Of a stretch of DNA of 39,037 nucleotides, positions 30,565 to 39,037 are shown piece by piece. A model generated the notes under the pieces. It had not been told where the DNA came from. It saw only the letters and a program-made list of their open reading frames with translations, and made no database searches. Positions within the stretch are counted from its first letter, which is position 1, and every line of letters begins with the position of its first letter. The position numbers and the translations under genes are program-made. This DNA comes from Paludibacteraceae bacterium (lineage in GTDB: Bacteria > Bacteroidota > Bacteroidia > Bacteroidales > Paludibacteraceae): the NCBI GenBank assembly GCA_017646805.1, contig JAGCLW010000056.1, positions 1-39,037 on the forward strand, written 5' to 3'.

Positions 30565-31674
30565 TTAAAAATTTGAAGTTGAAACAAGATTCAAAACGAC
30601 AATTTCACTTTGCGATCCTATTCGTACCGGAGGTCCCCATGTTCCAAATCCGGAAGTTACAACCACATGCGTTTTTTCAAAATATTGATAACCATAATCT
30701 AACAAAAACATAGATTTCGTAATATATCCCAACGGAAAAATCTGTCCTTTATGCGTATGTCCGGACAAATGAATATCAACTTCATTATCTATACTTTCTT
30801 GCAAACGCATCGGTTGATGATCCATCACAAGATTAAACGAAGATGTATCAATCAAAGATAACAACGATTGTTTTGATTTACTCATCATATCATCTCGACC
30901 AATTAACCGAAAACCGTTCGTAATCTCTACCGATTCGTCTCGCAAAACGGAAATTCCCAATTGTTGAAGATACTTTTGATTTTGTTGAACATCACCAATA
31001 TATTCATGATTGCCCAAGACGGCAAACGTTCCATAACGAGTTTGAATTTTTGACAATGAAGCACCAATATTTCTTTCTATAACAACTTGAGTATCACCAT
31101 CAAACAAATCTCCAACAAACAAACACAAATCAGGTTTTTGCTCATTGATAAGATTTACCAGCCTTGAAACTTTTGACTCGCCAACTACATAGCCCATGTG
31201 AATGTCCGAAACGACAACAATCTTCATCGAATCTACATTTGCCAACGATTTTAATCTTTCGGTTTTTATATCATACCGAACTATTTTTGTCTGATTAGCA
31301 AAATAAATTCCACTCAAAATTGCAACACAAACGACCAATAAAATAATTGCAATAACAAAAATATGAATTGAAAAATCATTTTTTGTAAACAAACGCAACA
31401 ACCATCGCACCAAATCATAAGTAATAAAAGCCATTATGCCATAAAATAATATGGGTAATGCCATCGTTCCTATGCGATAAAGCACTTCGTTCACACAAAT
31501 AGGCAATATATTTTTAAGCGAAAATTGCACTATAAACAATGAAAATAAAATGCTCAAAACAATGACAAAACAAGTACGAATTATTCCCTCTGGCACTAAA
31601 ATCTGAACTCTATTGATAAAATAAATAACGCCCGAAACATAAACAAGAAAAACTATAAAAAAAAATGGCTTCAT
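30565..31674 (-). CDS. Membrane-anchored metallophosphoesterase
   Basis: The 369-residue protein has about four membrane segments in residues 1-125 and a calcineurin-like phosphoesterase domain from about residue 150. The metal-binding motifs are SDIHMG at 156-161, GDLFDGD at 188-194, GNHEY at 221-225, and GHTHKG at 305-310, a complete set. This layout (helices, then one phosphoesterase domain) is widespread in Bacteroidota and resembles Bacillus YkuE, proposed to act on lipid or wall phosphates; the substrate here is unknown. It follows the PepSY-like lipoprotein gene by 38 bases. Confidence 0.88.
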   Translation of the reverse strand: MKPFFFIVFLVYVSGVIYFINRVQILVPEGIIRTCFVIVLSILFSLFIVQFSLKNILPICVNEVLYRIGTMALPILFYGIMAFITYDLVRWLLRLFTKNDFSIHIFVIAIILLVVCVAILSGIYFANQTKIVRYDIKTERLKSLANVDSMKIVVVSDIHMGYVVGESKVSRLVNLINEQKPDLCLFVGDLFDGDTQVVIERNIGASLSKIQTRYGTFAVLGNHEYIGDVQQNQKYLQQLGISVLRDESVEITNGFRLIGRDDMMSKSKQSLLSLIDTSSFNLVMDHQPMRLQESIDNEVDIHLSGHTHKGQIFPLGYITKSMFLLDYGYQYFEKTHVVVTSGFGTWGPPVRIGSQSEIVVLNLVSTSNF

Positions 31675-31712
31675 TACCTCAATCTTATCTTATTTCCTCC
31701 AAAAAAAAACAA

Positions 31713-32138
31713 TCAATCAATATCTTGCAACACTCCGTCTTTATTGAATTTCAATTCAACTCCATTACTTAATTTCAATTCATAATAACGACGATCGCGA
31801 TCAATTTGAACAACTATTTGTCCGGCAAAATTTGCTTGAACATAATTTGTCACAAACGATGGAATTATTTCCGCAGGAACTCCCGTCGCAATCTCAACAT
31901 CTTTCCAATCTCCATTTGAATCAAAATCCACTTTTCCTCCGTTGATAAATACAACTTCGTAATTTTTTTTCACACCTTCATAATCCATTTTTGACAAAGC
32001 CACACTTTCGCCGGCAAAATACGTACTGATAAATTGCTTTGCGTCTTTTGGCAATTTGTCATAAACAATCACTTTGTCATTGGCACATGCAGTTAAAAAC
32101 ATTATGCTAACTGCAAAAAAAGTAAATAAATTTTTCAT
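31713..32138 (-). CDS. PepSY-like (DUF2874) lipoprotein
   Basis: The 141-residue protein has a lipoprotein signal ending in LTAC with C18 as the lipidation site. The mature part contains two related halves, each with a short helix (DAKQFISTYF; AEIIPSFVTNYV) followed by a strand pair (YEVVFINGGKVDFDSNGDW; RYYELKLSNGVELKFNKDG). This is the pattern of the PepSY-like DUF2874 family, common in Bacteroidota and resembling the beta-lactamase inhibitor fold. It is expected to be anchored facing the periplasm, perhaps binding a partner protein. No target is evident. It may be co-transcribed with the downstream phosphoesterase. Confidence 0.88.
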   Translation of the reverse strand: MKNLFTFFAVSIMFLTACANDKVIVYDKLPKDAKQFISTYFAGESVALSKMDYEGVKKNYEVVFINGGKVDFDSNGDWKDVEIATGVPAEIIPSFVTNYVQANFAGQIVVQIDRDRRYYELKLSNGVELKFNKDGVLQDID

Positions 32139-32326
32139 GAGATTATAAATTTAAAATTAAACAATTTTCTATCACTCACTTTAAAAATTTTGCACAAGAA
32201 AAAAAATTTTTTTTATTTTTCCAAAAAAACACATTCATTTTTTTTCATACTAACTAATTATAAATTTGAAGCGTACAAAAATGCTCCTTTTTTTTCAAAA
32301 AAAATTGATTTTACAAATTCTTACAT

Positions 32327-32334
32327 TATATTTG
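32327..32334 (+). promoter_or_regulatory. -7 box for the acyl-CoA synthetase gene
   Basis: TATATTTG matches TAnnTTTG exactly, 44 bases before the ATG. The -33 element is not clear. It lies downstream of the start of a longer open frame, which supports the later ATG at 32379. The rest of the 240-base divergent region (32139-32378) is very AT-rich and shows no other recognisable element. Confidence 0.6.
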
Positions 32335-32378
32335 TGTTTCAATTATTTTTTTCTAAACCTTTTTTAAGAATTCAAAAT

Positions 32379-34271
32379 ATGGCTACAAAAAAAACAATTA
32401 TTGACCTATTTGAAAATTCGGTCAAACTCTACCCAAACAACACTTTCCTGTTAGAAAAAACCACAGATAAATTTCTTCCTACGACATACGAACAAGTACG
32501 CAACGAAGTGTACGATCTTGGAGCCGGATTGCAAGCTATCGGAGTGAAAAAAGGCGACACAATGGCTCTTCTTTCCGAAGGTAGAAATGCTTGGATTATC
32601 GGAGAATTGGCAATGTTTTATGCCGGAGCAATCAATGTTCCGTTGTCTATTAAACTCGAAGAAAGCAATGATTTATTATTTCGATTGATTCACGGTGATG
32701 TGCAATACATCATGATTAGCAAACAACAATTAAAAAAAATCAGAGCAATCAAAAATCAACTGCCAAACATAAAATCCATCATTGTATTTGACAAACTTGA
32801 TTCTTACGAAGAAAAAGAAATCTACGTAGAAGATATTAAAAATCTTGGAAAAGAATATCTCACCAACCATTCTATCGACAACTTTTTGAGCGTTGCTCAT
32901 AGCGTACAAAACGACGATATTGCAACAATCACATATACATCAGGAACTACCGCCGATCCAAAAGGCGTTATGCTTACTCATCGCAATTACACATCAAACG
33001 TCGAACAATCTTTAACATTGATGGACATCACATCCGAATGGCGAACTTTAATTATTTTGCCTTTGGATCACTGTTTCGCACACGTCGTTGGATTCTTCAT
33101 TATGATGAGCAAAGGAGCAAGCGTGGCAACTGTTCAAGTTGGTCGCACGCCAATGGAAACACTAAAAAACATTCCGACAAACATCAAAGAAGTTCAACCT
33201 TGGTTTATTCTTTCTGTTCCCGCTTTAGCAAAAACATTTAAGAAAAATATCGAAAACGGAATAAAAAGCAAAGGAGAAACAACCGTCAAACTTTTTGAAA
33301 AATGTCGTGCCATGGCAGAATACTACTATGGAGACACCAACATGAAAAGCAAAGGATTCAGATATCTACTCTACCCTCTTGTTGCTCTTGCAGACAAGAT
33401 TTTATTTTCAAAAGTTAGAGAAAATTTTGGAGGAAAATTACGATTTTTCATCGGTGGAGGAGCTTTGCTTGACAAAGACTTACAAAAATTCTATATGAGT
33501 ATCGGCATTCCGATGTATCAAGGTTACGGATTAAGCGAAGCCACTCCGGTACTTTCAAGTAATGGTCCGGACAAATTCAAACTCGGTTCAAGCGGAAAAC
33601 TCGTTGTTCCGATTGACTTAAAAATTTGTGATGACAATGGCAACGAATTACCTATCGGTGAAAAAGGCGAAATCGTCGTAAAAGGCGAAAATATCATGGC
33701 TGGATATTGGAAAAATCCGGAAGCAACTGCCGATACAGTCAAAGACGGCTATCTCTATACCGGTGATTTGGGATATATTGGAAAAGACGGATTACTCTAC
33801 GTTCTTGGACGATTCAAAAGCTTGCTCATCAGTGCAGACGGCGAAAAATATAGTCCGGAAGGAATTGAAGAAGCCATCGTACAACTATTGCCAACAATTG
33901 ATCAAGTAATGCTCTACAACAATCAATCAGCTTACACAACGGCATTGATCGTTCCGAACAAAGAAAAAATCATTGCAAAAGGAATTGATTTAAATACACG
34001 CGAAGGAAAATTAGAAGCATTAAAAGCCATCAATCACGACTTAAACCAATTCAAAAAAGGCGGAACGCACGAAGGAATGTTTCCAGAACGTTGGCTTCCA
34101 AGTTCGTTTGCCGTATTACCCGAACCATTCTCTGAACAAAATGGAATGATCAACTCAACCATGAAAATGGTGAGAGGAAAAATTGAAAAAGCATATTCGG
34201 ATCGAATTGATTACCTTTACACCTCTGAAGGAAAAAAATTCACCAACGAAAAAAATATCGAATCAATTTAA
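32379..34271 (+). CDS. Long-chain fatty acid-CoA ligase (AMP-forming)
   Basis: The 630-residue enzyme activates fatty acids to acyl-CoA through an acyl-adenylate. The AMP-binding signature TYTSGTTADPKGVMLTHRN starts at residue 185, YGLSEATPVLS follows, and GDLGYIGKDGLLYVLGR marks the hinge to the C-terminal domain. The frame is open for about 63 codons upstream of the ATG at 32379, but that part is not homologous to the family and lies across the predicted promoter. The C-terminal domain has the insert (GKLEALKAINHDLNQ) seen in long-chain enzymes. It is a single-gene transcript ending in a strong terminator. Confidence 0.92.
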   Translation: MATKKTIIDLFENSVKLYPNNTFLLEKTTDKFLPTTYEQVRNEVYDLGAGLQAIGVKKGDTMALLSEGRNAWIIGELAMFYAGAINVPLSIKLEESNDLLFRLIHGDVQYIMISKQQLKKIRAIKNQLPNIKSIIVFDKLDSYEEKEIYVEDIKNLGKEYLTNHSIDNFLSVAHSVQNDDIATITYTSGTTADPKGVMLTHRNYTSNVEQSLTLMDITSEWRTLIILPLDHCFAHVVGFFIMMSKGASVATVQVGRTPMETLKNIPTNIKEVQPWFILSVPALAKTFKKNIENGIKSKGETTVKLFEKCRAMAEYYYGDTNMKSKGFRYLLYPLVALADKILFSKVRENFGGKLRFFIGGGALLDKDLQKFYMSIGIPMYQGYGLSEATPVLSSNGPDKFKLGSSGKLVVPIDLKICDDNGNELPIGEKGEIVVKGENIMAGYWKNPEATADTVKDGYLYTGDLGYIGKDGLLYVLGRFKSLLISADGEKYSPEGIEEAIVQLLPTIDQVMLYNNQSAYTTALIVPNKEKIIAKGIDLNTREGKLEALKAINHDLNQFKKGGTHEGMFPERWLPSSFAVLPEPFSEQNGMINSTMKMVRGKIEKAYSDRIDYLYTSEGKKFTNEKNIESI

Positions 34272-34309
34272 AAAAAAATACCCTTGCAAAATTGCAAGGG
34301 TATTTTTTT
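34272..34309. terminator. Bidirectional intrinsic terminator
   Basis: CCCTTGCAA pairs with TTGCAAGGG, extended by A-T pairs on both sides, with an A run before and a T run after. It separates the convergent acyl-CoA synthetase and pectate-lyase-like genes. Confidence 0.93.
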
Positions 34310-34324
34310 CTTCTCTATTTACTT

Positions 34325-36721
34325 TTATTTAATTATTCGCCCCATCATATCAACACAATCTTCATCATTGCAAACTACTATTTGATTATCTTTCCAATAT
34401 TTCTTAAACGAAGATTTTTTTGATGAAACAATCTCATTTTCAACACCTAACGGAATTTCCATTCCCATCAAATAATAACAAGCATCTTTAATCAATTGCG
34501 TTCCCAACGCAGATAATTTCGTAGTTGAATATTCACTCACTCCAATAGAAAGAAACGGTTTTTGAATCGTCACACCGCCGATTTCTGTTCCAACAGGCAC
34601 TTCTACAATTACATCTGTAGCCGAATTGGACGAAGCCGTCGCTAAAACCGATACATTTCCCGCCCAAGTATTATGAGTCGTTCCTGTGATTGAATTGGCT
34701 GTATTATTTTCAATATCAAAAAGAGAAATTGATGTTACGCTTGAAAAATTCTTAAAAATAGCATGTGTTGCATTCGTTATATTGATTGACAAATCGGTGG
34801 TATTTACAGCCGTTCCCCAATCCCAAATTCCACTTTTAAACACAAAAGGTTTTAAAACCAACATCGGAACTGCTTGTCCTTCAACAACTTTTATTCCTGC
34901 AGATTTGGAAGATGGAGCAGGTGCCATCACAACCAAATCAAATGTTGTATAATCTGTCGTAGAAGAAGTTGATTGTGTTATATCAAAAATTGAAACGTTA
35001 AAATCGAAACAATTGTTTAACTCTTCTAAAATCTTTTTATCAGATTTGTCGCCAGATGTAGATGTAGTCAAATATGCTATTCGCTTTGCTGTTGAACTTT
35101 TGACTACAAACGAAAGCGTTGTGACTGCCGGATTTCCCGTTGCACCAACAGTTTGAACCGTAATTGTATAAATTCCGGGAGTTACAATTGCTCCGGAAAT
35201 AACAAGCGTTTTCGTTTCTTCATCGACAGAATAAGACAAACCTTCAGGTAAATCAAACACTTCAAGACCTGTAGCTCCTCCACTCCATTTCAACGATATA
35301 GGTTCTATATCCATTCCAACAACAAGATTTTGAACCGCATTCGTAGGTGTAGAAACAGCTCCGGGATAATTCGTCAAATCACCCAATTCATAACAACCCA
35401 AATCAGGAGCCAAACCGGAGTATGGTAATGACAAAATAGTCCCTGCATCAATCAAATCCGAACCTTCTGTCAATTGCATAAACATCGTATTTGCAAGCGA
35501 TCCATCTGCTTGACGTGGTGCCAAAATTTGTGTTGAATCAAGACTTGCAAAATCGGCTATCGTACATGATATATCTTGAATATTCCATGAATTGTATTCA
35601 GTCTCCAATGTTGGAATCGAAAACAAATCACTTCCTCCCGAAAGAAGAGAAAGAGAATTTTTGATAATCAACGAACTACCCGAAACATTCCCTCGAAAAC
35701 CATAATTTCCGGATTTATTATCGTATGCCGAACAATTATAAACTTCCATCTTGCCGGCATTATTATTTTGATCAAAACCAAAAACAGAGCAACCAACCGA
35801 CAAACAATTGTACATCACAACATTATGCGATGTATAATTTCCTCCTACTTTAAATCCATTTCCATTTCCAAGATTTGGAAAATTTTCTGCAGTAATAGTT
35901 TGTTTTTTCCCATAACGATCTGTCACTTGCGTATTATATTTTGATTCAAACCAGGCTTTATCTGCCGCTTGCGAACGAGGATTCTTTGTCACATCATACG
36001 AAACAGGACCTATTTTATAACAAATACAATTTCTAAATATTGTAGGCGATTCCGTCGTCGTCACATGTTCATAAAAATCCCATCCGTCATCAGAGTTATC
36101 CCATGCCCGACAACCTTCATACACATTTCCTCCTCCGGAATATTGCTTATCAGCAAATCCATCTGCATTTCCACCAAAATTTACGGAAGTAGTACCATCG
36201 CCGGTTTTATAATCAAAATTACAATATGAATCACAATTTTTAATCAAATTATTTCGCCCATTCTTATGCTGTATTCCCGTATCTCCATTTCCATAAGCAA
36301 CAATTCTCTCAACAATACAATTTGAACCTTCTTGCAAAAGAGCATTTTTACCCGTATATCGAATGGTTAAATTTTTCAAATGAATATACGAACACGTATT
36401 TTGAATATTGATTCCTCGCTCTCCGTAGGCTTGCCAACGATAATCAAGAATAGCTTCTCCATCTGTATATCCGGAAATCACCTTGTATTTTTCTGCTGTT
36501 CCATTGATATTTTTCACCTTTATACACGTTGTCAAATCATACTGACCCGCCATCAAATACAACGTATCTACAGAAGCCAACGCCGAAAATCCGGCACTAA
36601 TACTACCCGGAGTCGAAACCGAAGATCCGTCACCGGTTCCATTGGGTGAAGCATAATAATTCGCTGCCGACAACGAAAATGTCACCATCATTACGAATAA
36701 ACCAAAAACAATCTTTTTCAT
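34325..36721 (-). CDS. Secreted beta-helix protein, PL9-type pectate lyase-like
   Basis: The 798-residue protein has a signal peptide (MKKIVFGLFVMMVTFSLSAA) and a right-handed beta-helix at about residues 20-440. The segment GGNADGFADKQYSGGGNVYE followed by GCRAWDNSDDGWDFY resembles the active site of family 9 pectate lyases, with K192 as the candidate base and the aspartates of NADG and NSDDGWD as calcium ligands. Pectin-like polygalacturonate is therefore a likely substrate. A cadherin- or Ig-like domain (about 455-550) and a further beta-rich domain follow. The last 35 residues (IVVCNDEDCVDMMGRIIK) look like the start of a type IX secretion sorting domain that stops early. I use the ATG at 36719-36721 rather than a TTG upstream. 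Confidence 0.78.
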   Translation of the reverse strand: MKKIVFGLFVMMVTFSLSAANYYASPNGTGDGSSVSTPGSISAGFSALASVDTLYLMAGQYDLTTCIKVKNINGTAEKYKVISGYTDGEAILDYRWQAYGERGINIQNTCSYIHLKNLTIRYTGKNALLQEGSNCIVERIVAYGNGDTGIQHKNGRNNLIKNCDSYCNFDYKTGDGTTSVNFGGNADGFADKQYSGGGNVYEGCRAWDNSDDGWDFYEHVTTTESPTIFRNCICYKIGPVSYDVTKNPRSQAADKAWFESKYNTQVTDRYGKKQTITAENFPNLGNGNGFKVGGNYTSHNVVMYNCLSVGCSVFGFDQNNNAGKMEVYNCSAYDNKSGNYGFRGNVSGSSLIIKNSLSLLSGGSDLFSIPTLETEYNSWNIQDISCTIADFASLDSTQILAPRQADGSLANTMFMQLTEGSDLIDAGTILSLPYSGLAPDLGCYELGDLTNYPGAVSTPTNAVQNLVVGMDIEPISLKWSGGATGLEVFDLPEGLSYSVDEETKTLVISGAIVTPGIYTITVQTVGATGNPAVTTLSFVVKSSTAKRIAYLTTSTSGDKSDKKILEELNNCFDFNVSIFDITQSTSSTTDYTTFDLVVMAPAPSSKSAGIKVVEGQAVPMLVLKPFVFKSGIWDWGTAVNTTDLSINITNATHAIFKNFSSVTSISLFDIENNTANSITGTTHNTWAGNVSVLATASSNSATDVIVEVPVGTEIGGVTIQKPFLSIGVSEYSTTKLSALGTQLIKDACYYLMGMEIPLGVENEIVSSKKSSFKKYWKDNQIVVCNDEDCVDMMGRIIK

Positions 36722-36739
36722 AGTCAATATCTATTTTTA

Positions 36740-37369
36740 TCAAATATTTTTGACAATCAAACCTACAATTGCCAAAATTATGAGCATTCCCCCCGATAAT
36801 TTATTCAACAATCCCAATCCCCGAACATTAATTTTATTGCGAAGCAAATTAACCAAAGAAGTCAACAAAAACCACCACATACACGCACCAATAAACACCG
36901 AAACCAAAGCAATAACAATTTGATATATTGAGGTTTGGCTATTTACAAATTCTGTTTGAGCAAAAACAGTTATAAACAAAAAAATAATCAGTGGATTACT
37001 AATGGTCAAACCAAAAGCGGTCAGATAATCTTGAAGATAAGATTCTTTTCTCACGTTTTCTGTCGAAAGATTTGCCGAAGGGTTTTCTTTATACAATTTT
37101 ATCCCTAAAAAGACAAAAACAACTGCACCAATAATTTCAATAATCATCTCATGAGTATTGATGAAATCGACAACAAAACTCAATCCGAAAATAGCCAATG
37201 CAGCATAAAAAACATCTGACGTACTTGCTCCAATCCCTGTTATCCAACCGTGATATTTTCCTCGATTAAGCGTCCGTTGAATACAAAGAACGGCTATCGG
37301 ACCTACTGGAATAGACAAGACGAAACCAATCAAAAAACCAGTTAAAATTATCGTACTAAGTGTGATCAA
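36740..37369 (-). CDS. LysE-family amino-acid exporter
   Basis: The 209-residue membrane protein has about six hydrophobic segments and the family start TGFLIGFVLSIPVGPIAVLC, with GASTSDVFYAALAIFGL and NPLIIFLFITVFAQ later. LysE/RhtB proteins export amino acids or small related metabolites; the substrate cannot be told from sequence. No ATG is available near the N terminus, so translation probably starts at the TTG 37367-37369, only three bases after the miaA stop, which suggests coupling. It is followed after 18 bases by the pectate-lyase-like gene. Confidence 0.85.
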   Translation of the reverse strand: MITLSTIILTGFLIGFVLSIPVGPIAVLCIQRTLNRGKYHGWITGIGASTSDVFYAALAIFGLSFVVDFINTHEMIIEIIGAVVFVFLGIKLYKENPSANLSTENVRKESYLQDYLTAFGLTISNPLIIFLFITVFAQTEFVNSQTSIYQIVIALVSVFIGACMWWFLLTSLVNLLRNKINVRGLGLLNKLSGGMLIILAIVGLIVKNI

Positions 37370-37372
37370 GGT

Positions 37373-38293
37373 TTATTTTTTTATAGTTTGTTTAATATAT
37401 TCTATTATTTCTGGAATTTCAAACGGAGAAAACCAACGAATCGAATCATCTCGTCTAAACCATGTCAATTGACGTTTGGCATAACGACGTGAATTTTGTT
37501 TAATCATTTGCACAGCAAAATCAAGACTCCATTCTCCATCAAAATAACGAAATAATTCTTTGTAACCAACCGTATTAAGTGCATTCAAATGTCGTTGAGG
37601 ATACAATCTTTTTGCTTCTTCAAGCAATCCTTGAGACATCATCTTATCTACGCGATTATTGATTCGCTCATACAATTCTTCGCGAGGCAAATCAAGTCCA
37701 ATTTTAACAATTTCAAACGAACGAAGAGTCTGTCTTTTTCCCAAAAGATCAGAATACGGTCTACCTGTCTGAAGACAAAGTTCTACCGCATGAAGCATTC
37801 GTTGTGTATTATATCGATCCACTTGTTCGTAATGAACAGGATCTAAAATTGCCAACCGACGCTGTAATCCCTCAATACCTTCTGTTTCGTAAATTTGTTT
37901 TACCAAAGACCGAATCTCATCTGTCGTATGCGGAATATCATCTAATCCACGACAAAGAGCGTCGATGTAAAGCATCGAACCGCCAACCATTAACTGAATC
38001 GGATTTTGCACAAACAACTCATCAAGAACACGAAGAGCGTCCAATTCAAATTGTCCCGCACTATAATACTCTTCCACACTTTTTGTTTTAACAAAATAAT
38101 GTGGTATTTGTCGAGTCAAATCTTCTTCGGGAGCTGCAGTTCCAATGTGCATTTCACGAAAAATTTGTCGTGAATCACAAGAAATAATCGAAGTTCCAAA
38201 AGTTTGTGCTATTGCCAAACTCGAATCAGTTTTTCCTACTCCGGTTGGTCCTAAAAGTACAATTAAAGTCTTTTGTAACAAAGAATTATTCAT
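37373..38293 (-). CDS. miaA: tRNA dimethylallyltransferase MiaA
   Basis: MiaA transfers a dimethylallyl group to A37 of tRNAs that read codons starting with U. The 306-residue enzyme has the P-loop LLGPTGVGKT at residues 13-22, ISCDSRQIFREMHIGTAAP next, HYFV, and the later YNTQRMLHAVELCLQTGRPYSDL and YAKRQLTWFR motifs, all diagnostic. The length is normal. It has an exact TAnnTTTG -7 box upstream, so it may lead a transcript that continues through lysE to the pectate-lyase-like gene. Confidence 0.96.
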   Translation of the reverse strand: MNNSLLQKTLIVLLGPTGVGKTDSSLAIAQTFGTSIISCDSRQIFREMHIGTAAPEEDLTRQIPHYFVKTKSVEEYYSAGQFELDALRVLDELFVQNPIQLMVGGSMLYIDALCRGLDDIPHTTDEIRSLVKQIYETEGIEGLQRRLAILDPVHYEQVDRYNTQRMLHAVELCLQTGRPYSDLLGKRQTLRSFEIVKIGLDLPREELYERINNRVDKMMSQGLLEEAKRLYPQRHLNALNTVGYKELFRYFDGEWSLDFAVQMIKQNSRRYAKRQLTWFRRDDSIRWFSPFEIPEIIEYIKQTIKK

Positions 38294-38333
38294 TTTTATA
38301 ATTTTGATTCAACAAACACTCAACTCAATAGTA

Positions 38334-38341
38334 CAAAAATA
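38334..38341 (-). promoter_or_regulatory. -7 box for miaA
   Basis: On the minus strand TATTTTTG matches TAnnTTTG exactly, 40 bases before the miaA ATG. No TTTG is found at 20 bases upstream; a CAAA on the plus strand at 38354-38357 is too close. Confidence 0.5.
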
Positions 38342-38400
38342 CAAACATTTTTTCAAAATAAAAAACATAGCCAATCCGCCCCATTTCTTTTAGACAAAAA

Positions 38401-38431
38401 AAAGACGACACGTTATTGTATCGTCTTTTTT
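38401..38431. terminator. Intrinsic terminator downstream of the pRiA4b-fold gene
   Basis: AAAAGACGA pairs with TCGTCTTTT, with two further inner pairs after one mismatch, and the left A run gives a T run on the minus strand. It lies 18 bases past the stop of the pRiA4b-fold gene and separates it from miaA. Confidence 0.85.
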
Positions 38432-38448
38432 GATAAAATATCTATGAT

Positions 38449-39021
38449 TTAATACAAATCATTTGAATAATCATCTGCTATGGAATCAAGATCCGAAAAA
38501 CCTTCGCTATCCAACTCGTCCATATCAAAATCTTCATCGTCAGAAAATTCATCATAAATTGTGTTTGACAAAGTTACATCTTTTGTCAAATTTGCCATAA
38601 AATCATCTTCGGTAAGCATCTGAGCCGGTGCTTCTCCTTGCGAAAAAGTACATTGTGGAGCATCAAGATATTGAGACGGAACGATTTCTTTCAATTCTAT
38701 AAAAAACATACGATCGCTAATACTATCATACACATAGAGCAACCGTTGACCTTCCTCTTCCATGTAATCACGAAGACTTGTTTCGTCCATCACCAACATG
38801 TCAAATTCAGAACTGCCACCTCCCATGTCCATGAGCGTGATTTCCTGAGACTTTTCCCAACCATCTTCGCAAAGAAAAAAAGATGTTATTTGATCTTTTG
38901 TATATCCGACAGAATCCAAAATTGCATTGTGTAAATCAAAAAATGTCGCATCAGAATCAATTGAAACTTCGCGAACAAAATCTTCCGATTCATTGGATAA
39001 TAGCAAAAAACGATAAATCAT
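38449..39021 (-). CDS. pRiA4b ORF-3-like protein with acidic tail
   Basis: The 190-residue protein has the plasmid pRiA4b ORF-3-like fold: an opening strand MIYRFLLLSNESEDFVREVS, the helix FFDLHNAILDSVGY, then SFFLCEDGWEKSQEITLMDM and LLYVYDSISDRMFFIELKEI. This order of strand, helix and YVYD motif is typical of the family, found often in Bacteroidota as a short chromosomal gene. The C-terminal 40 or so residues are almost all Asp, Glu and Ser and probably disordered. The function of this family is not established. The start ATG is 16 bases from the right edge, so its promoter is outside the window. Confidence 0.82.
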   Translation of the reverse strand: MIYRFLLLSNESEDFVREVSIDSDATFFDLHNAILDSVGYTKDQITSFFLCEDGWEKSQEITLMDMGGGSSEFDMLVMDETSLRDYMEEEGQRLLYVYDSISDRMFFIELKEIVPSQYLDAPQCTFSQGEAPAQMLTEDDFMANLTKDVTLSNTIYDEFSDDEDFDMDELDSEGFSDLDSIADDYSNDLY

Positions 39022-39037
39022 AATCTTATAAATTTAC

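Noticed and set aside
32190..32378. Upstream extension of the acyl-CoA synthetase
   Set aside because: It is Phe/Lys-rich translation of AT-rich promoter DNA and is crossed by the predicted -7 box.

Overview
The window looks like chromosomal DNA from an anaerobic member of the Bacteroidales (Bacteroidota). The evidence is an AT-rich sequence, several promoters of the Bacteroidota type (a TAnnTTTG box at -7, sometimes with TTTG about 20 nt upstream), a moxR-DUF58-batA-batB-batC cluster, an HU-LysM membrane protein, SusC-like plug sequence inside an alpha-2-macroglobulin, and PL9-type secreted pectate lyase sequence. I cannot name a genus.

Layout. Positions 1-6492 (minus strand) hold the moxR/Bat aerotolerance-type cluster with rimO set between moxR and the DUF58 gene; batC runs off the left edge. 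Positions 6605-8426 hold two co-transcribed HU-fold genes, one of which is an HU-linker-transmembrane-LysM protein. Positions 8601-17993 are a complete type III-A CRISPR-Cas locus without adaptation genes: cas6, csm1(cas10), csm2, csm3, csm4, csm5, a small membrane protein, a CARF-nuclease of the Can2/Card1 kind, a small 120-residue protein, then a 13-repeat array. All read on the minus strand. Positions 18049-26772 hold a three-gene operon (tandem universal stress protein, 1895-residue alpha-2-macroglobulin, U32 peptidase-family protein). Positions 26797-34309 alternate between plus-strand genes (secreted alpha/beta hydrolase, phosphoglucomutase-type enzyme, long-chain acyl-CoA synthetase) and minus-strand genes (membrane metallophosphoesterase, PepSY-like lipoprotein), separated by strong shared terminators. 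Positions 34325-39021 (minus) hold a pectate-lyase-like beta-helix protein, a LysE exporter, miaA and a pRiA4b-fold acidic protein.

The CRISPR locus is the main point of interest. The Cas10 subunit keeps both its HD motif and its GGDD cyclase motif, and Csm3 keeps its catalytic Asp. The only recognisable CARF effector is a PD-(D/E)xK nuclease, so the expected pathway is target RNA binding, cyclic oligoadenylate synthesis, then activation of the CARF nuclease. No Csm6 is present. The 120-residue protein beside the effector is a candidate for switching the signal off, and the 104-residue membrane protein has no assigned role. The array has a leader promoter on its right and an intrinsic terminator fused to its degenerate last repeat on its left, which fixes its direction of transcription. 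No tRNA or rRNA genes, insertion sequences or integrases were seen. No stretch longer than about 300 bases lacks a gene or array.
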